From Ceratobasidium sp. AG-K (Eukaryota; Basidiomycota; Agaricomycetes; Cantharellales; Ceratobasidiaceae): a stretch of DNA of 64,000 bases. Below the pieces are notes generated by a model, which did no database searches, had not been told where the DNA came from, and saw only the letters and a list, made by a program, of their open reading frames with translations. Shown piece by piece: positions 11,445-24,468 of this stretch. Within the stretch, counting starts at the first letter, position 1; each line of letters opens with the position of its first letter. Both the position numbers and the translations under genes were made by a program. The DNA lies in assembly GCA_037039685.1 (NCBI GenBank), contig JAWNGF010000002.1, positions 2,418,001-2,482,000 on the forward strand, read 5' to 3'.

Positions 11445-12861
11445 TACCTATGCACTCGCCACTCTTCATCCATCTATTATATCCCTCGCTCTCGCTACCA
11501 TGTCTATGTATCTCTCCACGCTCTCGGAACTATATTTGTTGTTATTTTGGCTATAAAGGGATCTCGGAATGGACAGTGTACTTACCCATGTACCTCCCCA
11601 TGCTTTTAATGTATGCGCTTCTCAGTCGTGTGGTCGAGAGAGAAAGGGGAGAAAAATCTACAGTGGCTGTCAAGTCCCCGGAGCTTTATATTTCGGGAGG
11701 ACCTAATGGGCATCAGGGGCAAATCAATATGGGGTGATGTACGGGCGCCCAAATGTTCCAGTTTCCAGTTTGGTTTCGACAAGACGTGGCAATTTACAGG
11801 GAAGGTTCCCGCTCCAAACCTTTATGCACATGCGCTTGTCGATCGCGGCTGCGTGGACGCGAAGCTGAGCAGTGCAGCACAGGCGGTGTTTCCGCAGTAC
11901 ACGACCAGCCGCTCGACTTTAATAGCTCGCAACATCGATGAATATACTCCGGGGCCGCGCCGAAAAAAGGGGTGTGGAGTGGAATTTAAGATCTAGACAG
12001 TGCGAATGAATAAGAACGAGGGTCAATGACCGCGCTGAGCTCCTATTTCTGCGACATGATGGCAATCTACCTTTTTTGACACGCTTCGCGAACCGGTTTT
12101 GGAGCGGCGGGCCAAGGACTGAAATTCGCCGCATCGCTCGTCCCGTGCGGGGACATGTTTCAACCTGGTCAAATGACAGTCTGTGTCTTGTATGCACGAG
12201 TAAGAGAAGCTACCGTCTCCATGGGCGCGCTCAGTTGCCGCGCGCGGTGAGAATGTTCCGGCCGGGCAAGTGCGCTTTTTGTTCCAGTCATATCTCGTGA
12301 ATTGACAAGGTTAGATGGCCACGCTGCTCGTTACTTCTATCATTCCGTTCAAGGTACTGCTGTGGGCAAGGGTGTGGGGCTCTTATTCATTTCTTCCGGC
12401 AAATCGACCGTTCGTGGCGGCCCTCGTTTGGCAGAGGTACATGTCGGCCGATGAATTTGGGATTGCGCTCGACGATTAGCGATAGGGCAAGATTACCCGT
12501 TCGCGGGGGGGCGTCATCCGCTATGTGCGCTTGACTGATAGTTTAGAAATACGCCTTTGCTGGTATGTCCTTGTCGAAAAAGTTGGAGGCGAGGTGACAT
12601 CCAATGGGGGCGTACTTGCAGGGGGGAATAGTGATTTTTCCTATGTCCGCAGGCGTCGTTTAAAGCTTCAAGGCAAGCCTGGACGCTCACGGGGAGGGTT
12701 GCACGATCCCCACGGCAGAACCTGATACTCATGCCGAAGGCTTCGAATTTCCGGGCCCGCTGACGCTGAAATACCCCGCGTCTGCACCGAGTCAGCTCGA
12801 CTTGGCCTCTTGCCAGTCGCCCGTCGAGCCTCATCCGTCCTGCCAGTCTGCCAAACTTGAC
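11445..12861. other. Intergenic, 1.4 kb with no gene recognised
   Basis: Open frames on both strands here (for example 11613-11996 forward and 12514-12963 reverse) have no recognisable composition or motifs. I see no repeat or RNA gene. Confidence 0.4.
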
Positions 12862-14766
12862 ATGAGCTCTGAAAGCAGCACCGTCCTCGGAGTGGTTCTC
12901 CTCACACGCCATGGAGATCGTCAGGGATTCTATCAATCTCCAGATACGTACACACCGGTCCAAACCGCCATCACGCCTCTAGGCTTGGTACGCATACAAT
13001 AGTGTAATAATTGCGAGTGCTCTGACGGTCATTTATCGGACGTGCAGGCTCAAGAGTATCAGCTCGGACAAACCATTCGGAGCTTATACTTTAATCCATC
13101 CTCTTCCTCTGCGATTTCTGGCATCTCGACGGGCCTGTTTGATCAGAACCAGGTTCGCGTTCGGGCGGATGCCGGAGGTGAGGGAGGCGTGATTTTCAAT
13201 AGTGCGCTTGCGCTTGCGCAGGCTATTTGGCCAGCTAATACCAGTTTCAACACGACGCTTGCGAACGGTGAGCTTTTTCAGCGGGCGCCGCCAAAGATCT
13301 AGATTGATGTCCGTATAGGGACGACGATCGTAGCTCCGCTAAGCGGCTACCAGTATATTCCAAGTAGGTCACGATTTGCTGTTCCCAGGATTGCGCTAAC
13401 TATCTGTAGTCGAGTCGGTTGAACCCGAGACAGATGTGTCGCTCGAGGGATGGACCGAGTGCAATGTTTGTATTCACCTTTGTGTGCCTGAACAATGCTC
13501 ATATTCTCGACCATTCAGACATTTGCCACCAGCACATCTGCATTTTACAACTCAACCGAGTTTAAGCAAGTGGCAAATGACAACGCAGGCTTTTTGGCGA
13601 CTTTGCGCCCGCTCGTAGGTCCCGATCGCCCATTGAAGCTCCAGAATATGGTGAGTAACCACTGTGCGAATGTGGAAGCAAACTAACTAGTTTAACATCT
13701 AGTGGAACGCGAGTACGCCTATTATCCATGAGGAAACGTGCTAACCCCAAAGTCTAGATCTTTGATTTCCTTAACGTCCAATCGATTCACGACCGGAACT
13801 TGTCCCAACAAATAACGCCCGAAATGTTATCTCGGGCCCGAGCATTGGCAAACTGGCATCAGTATCACACGTTCAGCTCGCCACAGCTCGATGGAGTAGG
13901 AAACAGTACGTTTATTGTGCGAATATATGCGCATTTAATGCTCACGGGTTCTGGTCGCAGTCGCGGGGCAAACCATTCTTCCTGATATCGTGTCCTCGTT
14001 GAATGCGTTTGCAAATACTTCCCAGCCGCTTCGCTTCACGTATCTGTCGCTGAGTTACAAGCCGTTCATCTCGTTATTCAATATGACGGGAGCGGCCCAG
14101 GCCTATCCAGAATTGGCTGGCATCGGTAAGTTCCCAAATTGAGGGCCGAGGACTGGACTGAGCTTGCCTTTCCAGTCAACTATGCATCCGCACTGACCTT
14201 TGAACTTCACCAACCCAACTCGGGCGGCGCACCATTTGTGCGCATGAATTTCAAGAACGGATCTGATGCCGCTGAGTTTACGACTTACAACATGTTTGGC
14301 GCACAAGGCGACGTCTCACTCGACGAATTCACGTCCCGCTTGGAGGCAAGTCGATTCGCATTTATAATTATTCGGTTCTAAATACCCCCTAGCCACACGC
14401 AATAAGCGAATTAGGGGAATGGTGCAGCAAGTGCGACAATTTGCAGGATCGCAAGTGTAACCTCGTCGCAGCTGCGAACGCCAAATGGAGGTCGCCCGCC
14501 GTGTCCCCCGTCGGTGCCGGGTTTATCGGAGCGGGCGTGACAATCTCAGTCTTCCTCGCCGCATTGGGCACTCTTGCGTTCATGGGGCTTCTGGTTTTCG
14601 GTCGCAAGTCCAAGAGCAGAGCTGGGGATCGCCCCGTGTTGCCGATCATCAGGAGAGATAGCGCTTCCAGCGTGAGTTTATTTTGCTGCGCATGTTGTCC
14701 CATTTACTTATATTTGCCCTTCGTCTTCCAAACCAGACGACCTCGGGTCATGCGACTGAAAAATAA
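12862..14766 (+). CDS. Histidine acid phosphatase-like protein with C-terminal membrane anchor
   Basis: Member of the histidine phosphatase superfamily, branch 2 (acid phosphatase/phytase-like). The phosphohistidine motif is LLTRHGDRQGF near residue 20. ATG 12862 is the first in the frame and gives a leader without an obvious signal peptide. Downstream blocks fit a fungal subgroup: VRVRADAGGEGG, PLSGYQYIPIESVEPETD, NMWNIFDFLNVQSIHDRNLS, LSYKPFISLFNMTG and YASALTFEL. A Cys-rich stretch (EWCSKC..DRKC) precedes a transmembrane helix (GAGVTISVFLAALGTLAFMGLLVF) and a short basic tail. About nine introns are needed; two of them (13709-13757 and 14346-14392) begin with GC. I do not see the usual HD/HAE proton-donor motif. 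The last exon supplies the stop at 14764-14766. Confidence 0.8.
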
Positions 14767-15094
14767 ACGGGTGCCAAATCAGGCCAATCAATAGGCCTGG
14801 GCTCATGTATCAAAACAATAGGGATACGCTGAATATGATAAAACTTGGGAAATTGTGATTGCAGGTCATTGTAGTGTGAAACAGCGCGCGTCTACAACAT
14901 GCTATGCGGACAAGGACAAGGTTTGAGCTACGACCAGCAAGATGAGGGATTGAACGGGGATGAACAAGAAGGAAACCAACATGGCATCACACGTAAAGGG
15001 ATATAGACAAAAGGAAACAGGAAATAGATCATTGAGGGCTACCAGTAGCCTCGTGTGTGCGTCGAGTCGTCAAGACTTGTTCGTTTGATGGCCG
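14767..15094. other. Short convergent intergenic region
   Basis: About 330 bases between two converging genes (acid phosphatase and EDC4). No gene seen; expected to be 3' UTRs. Confidence 0.4.
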
Positions 15095-18000
15095 TCACTG
15101 CATGTTCATTTTGCTCGAGAGCGTCCTTTGGATTTGCGAGATCATTCCGTTTGTCTCGGCCAGGGATGGCCCGCCAGGCAAGAGGCTGAGACGGCTCACA
15201 GTGGAGCCGAGAATCTGCTGTGCAGACTGCATCACACGCGCAGAGTACGGGGCAATCACAGGGTCCTGGACACATTGTCAGTAACGAGACAAATCGTGGG
15301 GTAAAGAGTACTTACGTTGGGCACGACTGTATAGGTAGCACGTTGCAGCCACCAGAGACCAAGCTTGAACCCTTCATCGATGGGCGAGAGCTCAGAGAGC
15401 GAGGACGAGAGCTATTCGGTCATCAGCATCATGTTCACACAGTATGTCACCATTACTCACCCGGTGAATCAAAGTGAGGACCACAGCCTGGGACAATGGC
15501 GATTGGACGCCTCCAGCAGAGGGCATGATGATTTCGGGGTTGCACCTCGCCAACAACTCGCGCAGCTTTTGCTGATCCTGTGTGCTCAACACGCCCAAGA
15601 ACGTATCGTCCCAGTCTTCGCTCCTCTGCTGCTGTTGCGGCGTTTGGGGCTGGGGCTGTTGATGCGGTTGAGGCTGAGGTTGAGGCTGCTGCTGAGGTTG
15701 GGTCTGCTGCTGCATCCATTGAGGGTACGACTGAGGTTGAGGCTGCGGCTGCGGCTGCTGGTACGACTGCTGAGCCGGTTGAGGACCGTACACTGGCGCG
15801 GGACCCATGTTCGAGAGAGGGGAGGGTATGCTCTGTCCGCGCAAGTGCTGGCTCGGCAGGCTGGGCGCAGGCGAGATCCGACTCGTCTGGGAGTGAATGT
15901 GCACGCTGAGCGCCTTGACTTGCTCGCTCAAGTTCCGGATCGAGATTTCCATGTCGCGAATCGTAGCCTCCGAGTTCTTGAGAGCTTCGCCTTGCCAGGT
16001 AATAATTTCCTTCTTCAAGCTTAAAATCTCAGAGTGAATCTCGTGCGTGAGCTCTTGATGCATAGCCGCGTTCGACTGCTGGTACGCTGGGATAAGCGTC
16101 GTATTGATTGCGTCCTTAACATGGCGCTCGATCAGCGGCGTCACAGCTTGAGAAAACGTGCGCGCGACGTGGTTCGAAACGTCGGGACGGAGGAGCAAGC
16201 GCTCGATTTCGTTCGGGAGGGTCTAAATCTAATTGAGCCACGAATTGAGCCAAGTTTGTTGCCAGACTGACCTGCTTCATGCTATCCGCCACACCTCTCG
16301 CAATCTGCCCATTCAATGCATTCTTGATCTCAGTCTTGGCAATAGTTTCAAGCGCAGGCAAAACCGAGTTTTGGACTTCGCTGCGAATAGCGACTTCGAC
16401 CACACGCGTCGTGTTCTTGGTAAGCTCGTTCGAAATGAGCTTCAAAATCGTCTCCTGGCGCGTGAAATCGGCGGCTTGGTCCGCAACACGGAGCTCGTCC
16501 AAGCGTTGGTCTGCACCAAGGTCAGCACACGAAACCCTCATTAGACACACACTTACGCTGCTTGTCCAACTCGCGGGTAATCAATCGCCCAATCTTGGTA
16601 TGCAAATTCTCTTCCACCTGTCCCCCCAACACCGACGGTCAGCTCGCCGCAACACCACACCCACCAAGACTGACCTTGCGAATCTCCTTGAGCACCGATC
16701 CGTCGCCCTCTCCTCCGCTCACGGCCGCCTTGCCCTTTTCCTTGTCCTTTTCCTTGTCCTTGGTCTTGGTCGACTTGACGCTCGCGCTCGAGCTGATCTT
16801 GGTCGTTGGGGCAGGAATCGACTGCTCGACGGGTGGCGGTCGAGCGGCCGGTTCGAGCTCGTCTCCGCCTGGAGGAGGTGTGATGCCCCGAGGAGGCCTG
16901 GACTTGTTGGTAGGCATGCCCTGGAGACCGCCAGGAGGCAGGGTTCCGGTTCCGATCTCACCCAGGCCAGGTACGATCGGAAGAGGCATGGGGGATTCGG
17001 CACGCTGGGACGGGTGCTGGTGGTGCTGCATAATCGGCTGCGGGGGTTGGGGTTGAGGCTGAGGAGGCAGCTTGGCGGGCAACGTCATGAGGGCGTGCTC
17101 AAATGCGTCCCGGTCGACGTTGATTTGGTCAACTCCGGCAACGTGCACTGCGAATGCTGCGACCGCGAGTTGTGGCTCTTCGGCATCGTCGGGTGCTAGG
17201 AGCGTAATGTTGATCGTTGGCGCCGGAGTTGGGAACTCGACGATTTGCTCAAACGCGCCTCGCACACCGGCTCCTGGTCCAGCAGCAGGATCGTCCGATT
17301 CGACGAGCACACGAACAGCAATGAGCGAAGCACGGGCCGAGTTGGCAACCCAAAGCGTACGCAAGCGGCTATCGTAGCTCAAATGACCAAACATGCGGCC
17401 GTCGTCCTCGACTGCGGGGTCCATGCTGCTAATGAAACGCAACGTAGAGAGCACGGTCGTAGAAAGCGGAGCGAGGAGCTGCAGGATCGTGCCTTGCTTG
17501 CGACCAATGATGACTCCCGCATCAAACACATCTACCGAGGACGGTTCGCCTTGACCAGGGATGGCACCTTGCCAGATCGGATACTGTTCCTTGATCGACC
17601 ACAGACGAAGGACGGAATCGATCGAGATTGTGGCGATTGCGTTGTTCGAGTAGTCGAACGTAAAGCTCACAAGGGGCGATGGAATACCAAACACTTTGGC
17701 GACTTGTCCCAAGCTGTTGATCGGAACGGGGGTGCCGTGGAAGGCATCCGCCGCTTCGCGTGCATCGAGCAAGTAGACTTCACGATCCGAGGCGAGAGCG
17801 AGTTCGCCGCCAGCATGCCATTTGACCGTGCGGAGGCCAGAAGGAAGAATTTGGAGCAGGAGAGCGGGTCTGTAACGCTCGTAGTTAGAAAATGAAGAAT
17901 CAACAAAAGATCGAAACTTACGAAAAGTTGCGCTCATCGTCAAACGTGTTTGGAACTTCCCATACAACAGCTCCGCCATCGCTTGTAATGCACGCCAGAC

Positions 18001-19454
18001 AGTTTCCGGCGGCAACCATGTCAACAACCGAGGTAGTTTGGCCAAAGGTAGGCGGGAGCTTGAGCAAAGCACGGGCGCCATTCGAGCGCGAAATGAGACG
18101 AACACGGCCTGTCAAGCTGAATGAGACCCAGACAATAACAAAACAAACAACACCCACCCTTGGTCATGGCATAGGCAATAAAGTAGCTCGCTGCAATGGT
18201 AGTTCCAGGCAGGTAGATCGAGTCGAGCTTGAGGAGCGCAATAGGCATGATGCTAATGCCATCGGCGCTGGCCTTGATCGGGTCGAGCGCGACCGATACA
18301 TCAAACTCGACAACCTCGGATGCACTAGACCGAGTTAATTTTCATTCCGGCTGGGAGAACAGCCAACTCACATTGACCCGCTGCCCATTCCAGTCTTGCG
18401 AGACTTTTCGCCGCGTTCGCGCTTGGTACGTCCAGTCCCGCCGCGGGCCGGGCTCATGTCGCGCCGGTTGACCGAGACGGGTGACCCTTGCTTGCCTCCC
18501 TCGGACCCAGAGCCAGCCTGGACGGGATGAACATGGCCCGGGATGGGCGAGGGCTGCTTGTAGCGCGGCGGCTGCTGGTACACGTCTGGAGTGCGGGGCT
18601 TGGCCGGGGGAGACGGGTAGCGATTGTACGGCTGCTGCATCTGCTGGTGCTCGAATGGAACGTCCTGCTTGGGTGGATCGTGCTGCTGCTGAGTCTGCTG
18701 TTGCTGGTCTGCCGGCGGAGGGGCACCAGCCAGAGAGTCGAATGGCGATGCAAACTCAAACATGCTCTTGCGCATAGGCACGGGGGACTCGTGGCTCTGG
18801 GCCAACGTGTGCTGGGGTGGTGGAGGACCTGAATCAGCATGAACCATCGGTGGGGAGAAAGGAAACGTCTGCTGGCGTGGACTACAAGGGATCAGCAAGC
18901 GCCAAACTGTGGGTCATCCGCTTACTTGGCCATGATTTGCTCGAGCAGCGCCTTGCCTTGGACGTCAGACGGACGCGGCGCTTGTGGGGTGACTTGGGAC
19001 GAATACCCATCGGTTGACTGCTGGTCCTGGTCCTGGGGCAACAAGAGCGACAGAAGTGCAGTCTGGCGCGATGTCCCACCGGGGCTCATGAGAATATTCG
19101 AGTTGGAGACCGGAGTGCCCACTTCGGAACTCGAGCGCGGGGGAGTGCCCGGGGCGTGGTGGATGGGAAACGTCATACTTGCGTTGGCATGACTGTACAT
19201 ACTGTTCTGCGGCATGGCTCTGAACAGTGCTTCCATATTGTGTACAGACTTTGCAGGCGACCCCGGCTGAGGGCCCGGCTGCGGCAGAGGCTGTGATTCG
19301 GGGGACGAGATCGGCATCGGCATCTACGCCAGTCAGTCACAAAAAAATAAAAATAAAAATATGAAAATATAGGCACCTGCGATGGGCTGGATCTACCATA
19401 CCCAAACACCGAGGATGCACTCCCCTGTTGTGGACTATCGTGCGGGTGGCTCAT
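15095..19454 (-). CDS. EDC4: EDC4/Ge-1-like enhancer of mRNA decapping
   Basis: Scaffold of the Dcp1-Dcp2 decapping complex in P-bodies. ATG is at 19452-19454 and the stop at 15095. Order seen: a disordered N-terminal region rich in Pro/Gln/Ser, a WD40-type beta-propeller region (about 18300-17100, with text such as ACITSDGGAVVWEVP and ATISIDSVLRLWSIKEQ), a Lys/Ser/Pro linker, then a long helical region (about 16600-15900) and a Gln/Pro-repeat stretch. It closes with the Ge-1 C-terminal domain signature SAGGVQSPLSQAVVLTLIHR. The helical part carries heptad-like text (LKKEIITWQGEALKN, IRNLSEQVKAL), as expected for the family's coiled coil. About eight introns are needed. It is read in the same direction as TAF4 upstream but with a separate 880-bp gap. 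Confidence 0.82.
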
Positions 19455-20337
19455 AATACGTGCTAGTCGTGGCTAAGTCCAGCCTTCTCCCTTGACCCAT
19501 CGACTAAGGGTTCGTCCGCCACGCAAGTGCAAACACACCCCGATATATTCGCCTTTGCCTTTTATCCTCTGACAAAGGTCCGACGGATCCGAATAATATT
19601 ATAGCGTATTCATGCCACTCGCGAGCGCACAATGATATGCCCATAATGTCTAGAGCAACAAACTTTCGATGAAAGGTTCCCGCAGCAAGCACGAGGCAAT
19701 CGATGTGACCACGCACGCTCATGTCGTCACGTTGCGCATCGTACGTACATTCGAGTAAACAGTCCAGTCTCCGAGGATCGACCAACACGCGTGTTTGTTG
19801 TGAGGCACAAACAACCATCCGCCTGAATGCGCCCGGGCGTTTCATTCGCCAGAGATCACAACGAGAAGAGTGTGTAAGCGATGCATCTCAGTTACTCGTA
19901 CATAATTGGAACACGTTGCAGCCAAGTTGCGTGAACCTGAGCGAGACTCGTACAAGAATAGGTACTGAGCAGTGCGGGGCTCCAAGTTGCTCGCGTCGCG
20001 TTGGCCGCATGTACTCGATTATTATTGATTTACCGCATGATGGTGATGGAGTCGAGAGCTCGAGTTCATCATTATGTACGTAGGCATGTGCGCAGGATTG
20101 TGAGGCGAGGGTCAACCTGAAAAGAACAGGCAAGACGCGGTGGCGGGTTATCGCCACGCTGCGCTCCGTCCGGGCCGCGAACAGACAAACAGCCTTGCAT
20201 TGTCCTCACGTCAGACTAGCCCAAATCCCACCAAAATCCAGAATAAAAATGAATACGAACTAGATCGCATACCATAAAGACTAAGATAATACCACAGTAT
20301 ACACGAAAGCAGCAACAACAAACTGAAAAAAAGTCCA
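19455..20337. other. Intergenic, EDC4 promoter side
   Basis: About 880 bases. No gene recognised on either strand. It contains the EDC4 upstream region and the TAF4 3' UTR. Confidence 0.4.
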
Positions 20338-22302
20338 TCACTCCCATTTGCCAGCCGAAGCGAGCGCACTCCCTCGTCCGGCACCAAACCCTCGTTCTCG
20401 ACTCGCGACAAACAATGTATCCCTCAGAGTCACCGTTATCCCATCATCCTTGGTCTCCTGACCCGCTGTCGTCTTGGCCACAGCCGCATACGCCCGTCCC
20501 CACCCACCCGCTTTAGCAGTACCACCACCAGCAGCGGCAGGCGCAGGTGTTGTCGCAGCCCCAGGCGTAGCAGCCGGAGCCACACCAGTCGGAGCCGCCG
20601 GGGTCGCAGCGGGCGTGACCACCGGCTTGGGTTTCGGAGCCGGCGCACCACCCGCACCCGCCGTCATCCATGCATATTTGCCCGTCCCCAACCCCGCCGC
20701 GCGATTCGCAGTATTATCACTCATCTTCTTCTTCACATCCTCGGGCATCATGCGCGCCGTCACCCCTGGCCCGAGCGCACGCATCTTCTTGGCCTTGCGC
20801 CCATCAGCATCGTCGTCGTCGACCGCATCATCGGCTTCGGCTTGCGCGGTCGCCGCCCGTCGTTCGCGTCGCGCCCGGGTTTCTTCTTCTTTTTCGGCCC
20901 GTTCGAGGGCGGAGAGTTGTTTGCCCACGTCGCGTTTGACGACGGTGCTCCACATTGGTGTGGGTGGGATCGTCGAGCTCGTTGCGGAGCCATCGGCAGG
21001 GGGAGGGTTCCAGAACGAGGGCGGACGCGAGTATTGCGACGAGGTGCGATGCTCAGCAGCTGCGAGGGCCTTGTCCCAGAGCATTTGCAGTCGCGCTTTC
21101 CATGCTAGCATTGCATAGTTGAGCGCGTCTTCGGGCAGTTCTTTTAGACCTTGGGCGAATACTACACAGTGTCAACATAAGCGCAAACCTGATCATGTAA
21201 ACTCACAAATAGCCTTTAGCCGCTCGGACATCCACAGCTTGCTCTGTTCCAACGCTGGCGCGATACGTTTGCTCCGATCTCCTTCTCGATGATAATACGC
21301 GTTCCCCACGTCTTGATGACTCCTCGCCAACGCGTCCTCTTCCGCCTAGACCAACCGATCAGCGCTAGTTATGACCAACTCGAGTCGCTTACCCTCAAAT
21401 CAACAATTCCCGCCAACGCATCGTTCAACGCACTTGTCGGCTGCTGTGCCTGTACAGGTTGCCCAACGCCCGCCACCGCTTGGGCCGTACTCGATGCCGC
21501 CGCTGCCGCAGTGGGCATAACTACCCTAGCCGCGGGTGTAGCCGGCGTCGTTGCCGTCCCCGCTGTCGTTGTTGTTTGTGCCTGGGGCTGAGGGACTGGT
21601 TGTGGAACGGCATAATACTGTCCGCCTGGGGCTTGTGCATAAGTATACGCGTACTGCTGGCCTTGGTAGGGATAAGGGTATCGGTAGCCGGGTGCAGCGG
21701 CATAGTATGGAGACGGGTAGGGTGCGGTGGCGGTAGCGGGCGCAGGAGTAGTGGAAGTCGTAGTCGCAGGTGGGGAAGCGCTCGCTGGAGCAGGAGTAGA
21801 TGTTTTAGGCCGAATCGGCTGGGGTGTCGACGCCGTGGCAGTCGTTGGTGCTGGAGAGGCTACCGCTGGGGCGCCAGTGGGTTGAGGTGGCCATGTGTAT
21901 GGGTAGGGTCTACAATGGTGTTAGACAAGCACGACAAAGAAATTCGGGACGCGTACTGGGCGTTTTGGAGCGCTGGGTCGATTGGTATTTCTGCGTCGCC
22001 GACGATCATTCACACAACACGAGCGAGGACCAGACCAGTTCACAATGCATATATTCACAAATGCCAACTCAGCACCAATCTATACACGGGACGAGGCAGA
22101 GGGGAAGAAACGAGCACTCACGTGCCCATTGCGCTTGTGTCGGCTGCACGCCATTGGTCGTGGGGGCTGGGGTTGCTGGTGCGGGGGTCGCAGGCGCGGG
22201 AGAGGGAGTCGGATTCTGCACACTCATAGTTGAGAGCGGCGAACCATTGTTCAGTTTCTGCTTCTTGGTCGTAGTCGTCACTGTCTCTACGTTCGCGCTC
22301 AT
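20338..22302 (-). CDS. TAF4: TAF4, TFIID subunit
   Basis: General RNA polymerase II initiation factor TFIID, TAF4 subunit (histone-fold partner of TAF12), nuclear. ATG at 22300-22302 (MSANVETVTTTTKKQK); an upstream in-frame TTG is not the start. The N-terminal half is a Pro/Ala/Thr/Tyr/Gln-rich linker. The conserved TAF4 C-terminal domain starts at about 21420 with DALAGIVDLRAEEDAL, continues with ALEQSKLWMSERLKAI, LSALERAEKEEETRARRER and MMPEDVKKKMSDNTANRAAG, and ends with TLRDTLFVASRERGFGAGRG. The stop is at 20338. Four introns are traced, including a small exon coding IPIDPALQNAQ. A long open frame on the opposite strand is an artefact of the GC-rich Ala/Pro code. Confidence 0.85.
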
Positions 22303-22621
22303 CAACTGGATGAGCCCGACGACGAGAGTATAGGCAAGTTGTATGCAAGCGCGGGCGCTTAACTACACCGAGGGGGATTGTCTAACGGAAGAATCGCCAA
22401 ACTATTTGAGTCTTTTTTTGCCGGAGCGTGTGGCCCGTGCATCAGGGTCTTCCTTGTTTCCGTTCCGTCTGTTTACGCTCACGTGACGTTCTAGATGTCC
22501 ACGACGTCGAGTTCATTGATCTGCACAGCGCGGTACAGTGCAGTATATGACGCTAACAAAAGTTACACGGTTGCGCGGTACAAGTACAATATGCGGGATA
22601 TAGGGTATCAGTAATAGTGGC
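22303..22621. other. Intergenic between TAF4 and the WW-domain gene
   Basis: About 320 bases. No gene seen; TAF4 promoter side. Confidence 0.4.
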
Positions 22622-23355
22622 CTAGTTCTCCTCTTCGGCTGCTTCGAGACCTGTCAAGTCTGTTAGCAATTGTCAGGCGTGCCTGAACAAGGACGTACCA
22701 GCTTCATATCCATCCTGATAGTCGTCATCCGACATGGCGTTCGCTATTAACGCACCACCAACGAGACCGGCACCTCCGGCCGCCAGCATTGCGCCCGTAT
22801 TACTTGAGCCTGCAATCAAATCCCGTTAGCCAACAACCGGAAGACAATTACGAAACTGTGCGTACTCTTCTGCTGTTGCTGGGGCGGGTAACCGTGCTGG
22901 TCTTGGCCGTAGCCTCCACCATGGGACCCGCCGCCATATGACCCGCCACCAAATCCAGGACCCGGGCCGAATCCGGGACCCGGGCTAGGACCAGGACCGG
23001 GAGTACCTCCACCAAAGCCCCGATCCCCACCAGCGCCAGCCGGTGCCGTCGCGTTCCAATTCACTCCACCTGGCGGCGGGTTATTCTGGTCGTGGTGATC
23101 GGCAGGATGAAGCCATTGGCTACGAGGAGGACTGGCCTGGGTATTGATGTAGAACCAGGTATTGTAGCTGGGGCAAGTGTCAGCAAGTTGCGAAGGGTAA
23201 ATGTGGCAAGCGTGGACAAATAATAATTATGGTATCACAGGTACGTTATGCTCAACATACCTCGTATCAAACTGTGCGACGAAACCGGGCGGGAGCGGCC
23301 TGCTATCCGGGTTCCCCTGTCCGTTGGGTGACTGCCACAATCCAGGAGTCGACAT
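22622..23355 (-). CDS. WW-domain protein with Gly-rich linker
   Basis: ATG at 23353-23355 and stop at 22622. The N terminus holds a WW domain: LPPGFVAQFD, an intron, then SYNTWFYINTQ and SQWLHPAD, supplying the two tryptophans and central aromatic pair that bind proline-rich partners. A Gly/Pro/Gln-rich linker follows, with repeats of the type GGGSYGGGSHGGG. The C terminus starts with a short Gly/Ala hydrophobic segment (LAAGGAGLVGGALIANAM) and ends in an acidic tail. The layout (N-terminal WW, low-complexity middle, Gly-rich hydrophobic end) resembles yeast Wwm1, a metacaspase-interacting protein, but I cannot claim orthology. Confidence 0.75.
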
Positions 23356-23731
23356 TATACGCTATTGTAGAATGGCGTCAACGTCGTGCCAGCGAGCTCA
23401 TTTAATCTCGACGTTTACTCACTGGAAAGTCAGAGTTTCACACAATGGTTAGAGGATGCCGTATCGCGCAGTTCTTTATAATGTTCTGGCGCTTGGCGTT
23501 ACGAGAGTCAAGGGCACCTGTACGTTGTCTGTGGTACCCTCAACACTGGCTCATAATATAGCCCCATATGTCGCTCGTGCGCATTTTTGCCATTTGTCGC
23601 TGCGTTGGGACTTGCTATACGGGAAAGGGGACGCCGAGCTATTTATGGTTCGGATACGGACACCGCCCCGTGGATAAATATAACATTCATGAACGTGAAT
23701 ACATGCGCCACAGACCATGACTGTCGAGCCT
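23356..23731. other. Intergenic between the WW gene and SFT2
   Basis: About 375 bases. No gene recognised. Confidence 0.35.
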
Positions 23732-24468
23732 AAAACCCGACCATGTTTTTCACCGCGGTACGCGCATAAGGAATGTATGACAGACAGTACCAGGTGTAGG
23801 CGAGGTATTCGATGATAACAAAGATGATGCACAAGATCTATCGCGCCGCACCATGAAATGAGTTACTGCCGCCTCGGCTGAACACGTTGCCCACTTACAT
23901 TGCTGCTGATCACAAAGGCTCCGACGAATACCAGGCCGATGGTTGCGAAGAATACAATTGTTGCGACCACACGTACAGGCTTGAACATCTGTAGACAAAG
24001 TGTGCTTCAGTAACGAGCGCGTCTGCCTGGCATGACTACTAACGAGCTTCAGTTGCTTGCCAAACTACGCGTCACATCGTCAATTAGTAGCTCAAATTAG
24101 ACAGCTATACCACTCACCCCAATGAGGAAGCCAGTTCCAATCAAAGACACGAGGATACCAATAGTGTACAACACTGCGGGAAATTGTGAGGATAGAAGTC
24201 TCGGTGTCAATTGTCCACTTACAAGCAAACGACACTAGAGATCCCAAGAACAACAGAACTGAACCCAAGATCGAAAGCACGAACCCGATAGCAAGACTAG
24301 CCAAGTCAAATGAATTCAGCTGGGCCGAGTAAGGTTGTGGGAGTCATACCATCCTACGAAACCGTATATACGCTGCATACGCGTGAGACCGAGCCCAGAA
24401 AAGGCCGAGTCATTTTCAAAAACCTGGGCGTCGGTCACACCCTCGAGGTTGAGCCATCCTTTGGGCAT
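23732..24468 (-). CDS. SFT2: SFT2-like vesicle transport protein
   Basis: A four-helix Golgi membrane protein that helps fusion of endosome-derived vesicles with the late Golgi. Spliced exons read: cytosolic N terminus MPKGWLNLEGVTDAQVFEND, then TRMQRIYGFVG leading into helix 1 (LAIGFVLSILGSVLLFLGS), helix 2 (TIGILVSLIGTGFLIG), a KQLKLMFKPVRV loop, helix 3, helix 4, and the family end signature YTWYCLSYIPYARTAVK. The stop is at 23732-23734. I take the ATG at 24466-24468 because the frame upstream has no other ATG before losing similarity; an extra 5' exon is possible. Several short introns are needed, one of them just after the GFGKQLKL exon. Confidence 0.85.

Noticed and set aside
15365..17199. 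Plus-strand frames with Leu/Arg repeats opposite EDC4
   Set aside because: Antisense of the Gln/Pro repeats and coiled-coil region of EDC4; no start context or family.
20474..21118. Plus-strand 214-codon frame opposite TAF4
   Set aside because: Antisense shadow of Ala/Pro-rich TAF4 coding sequence.
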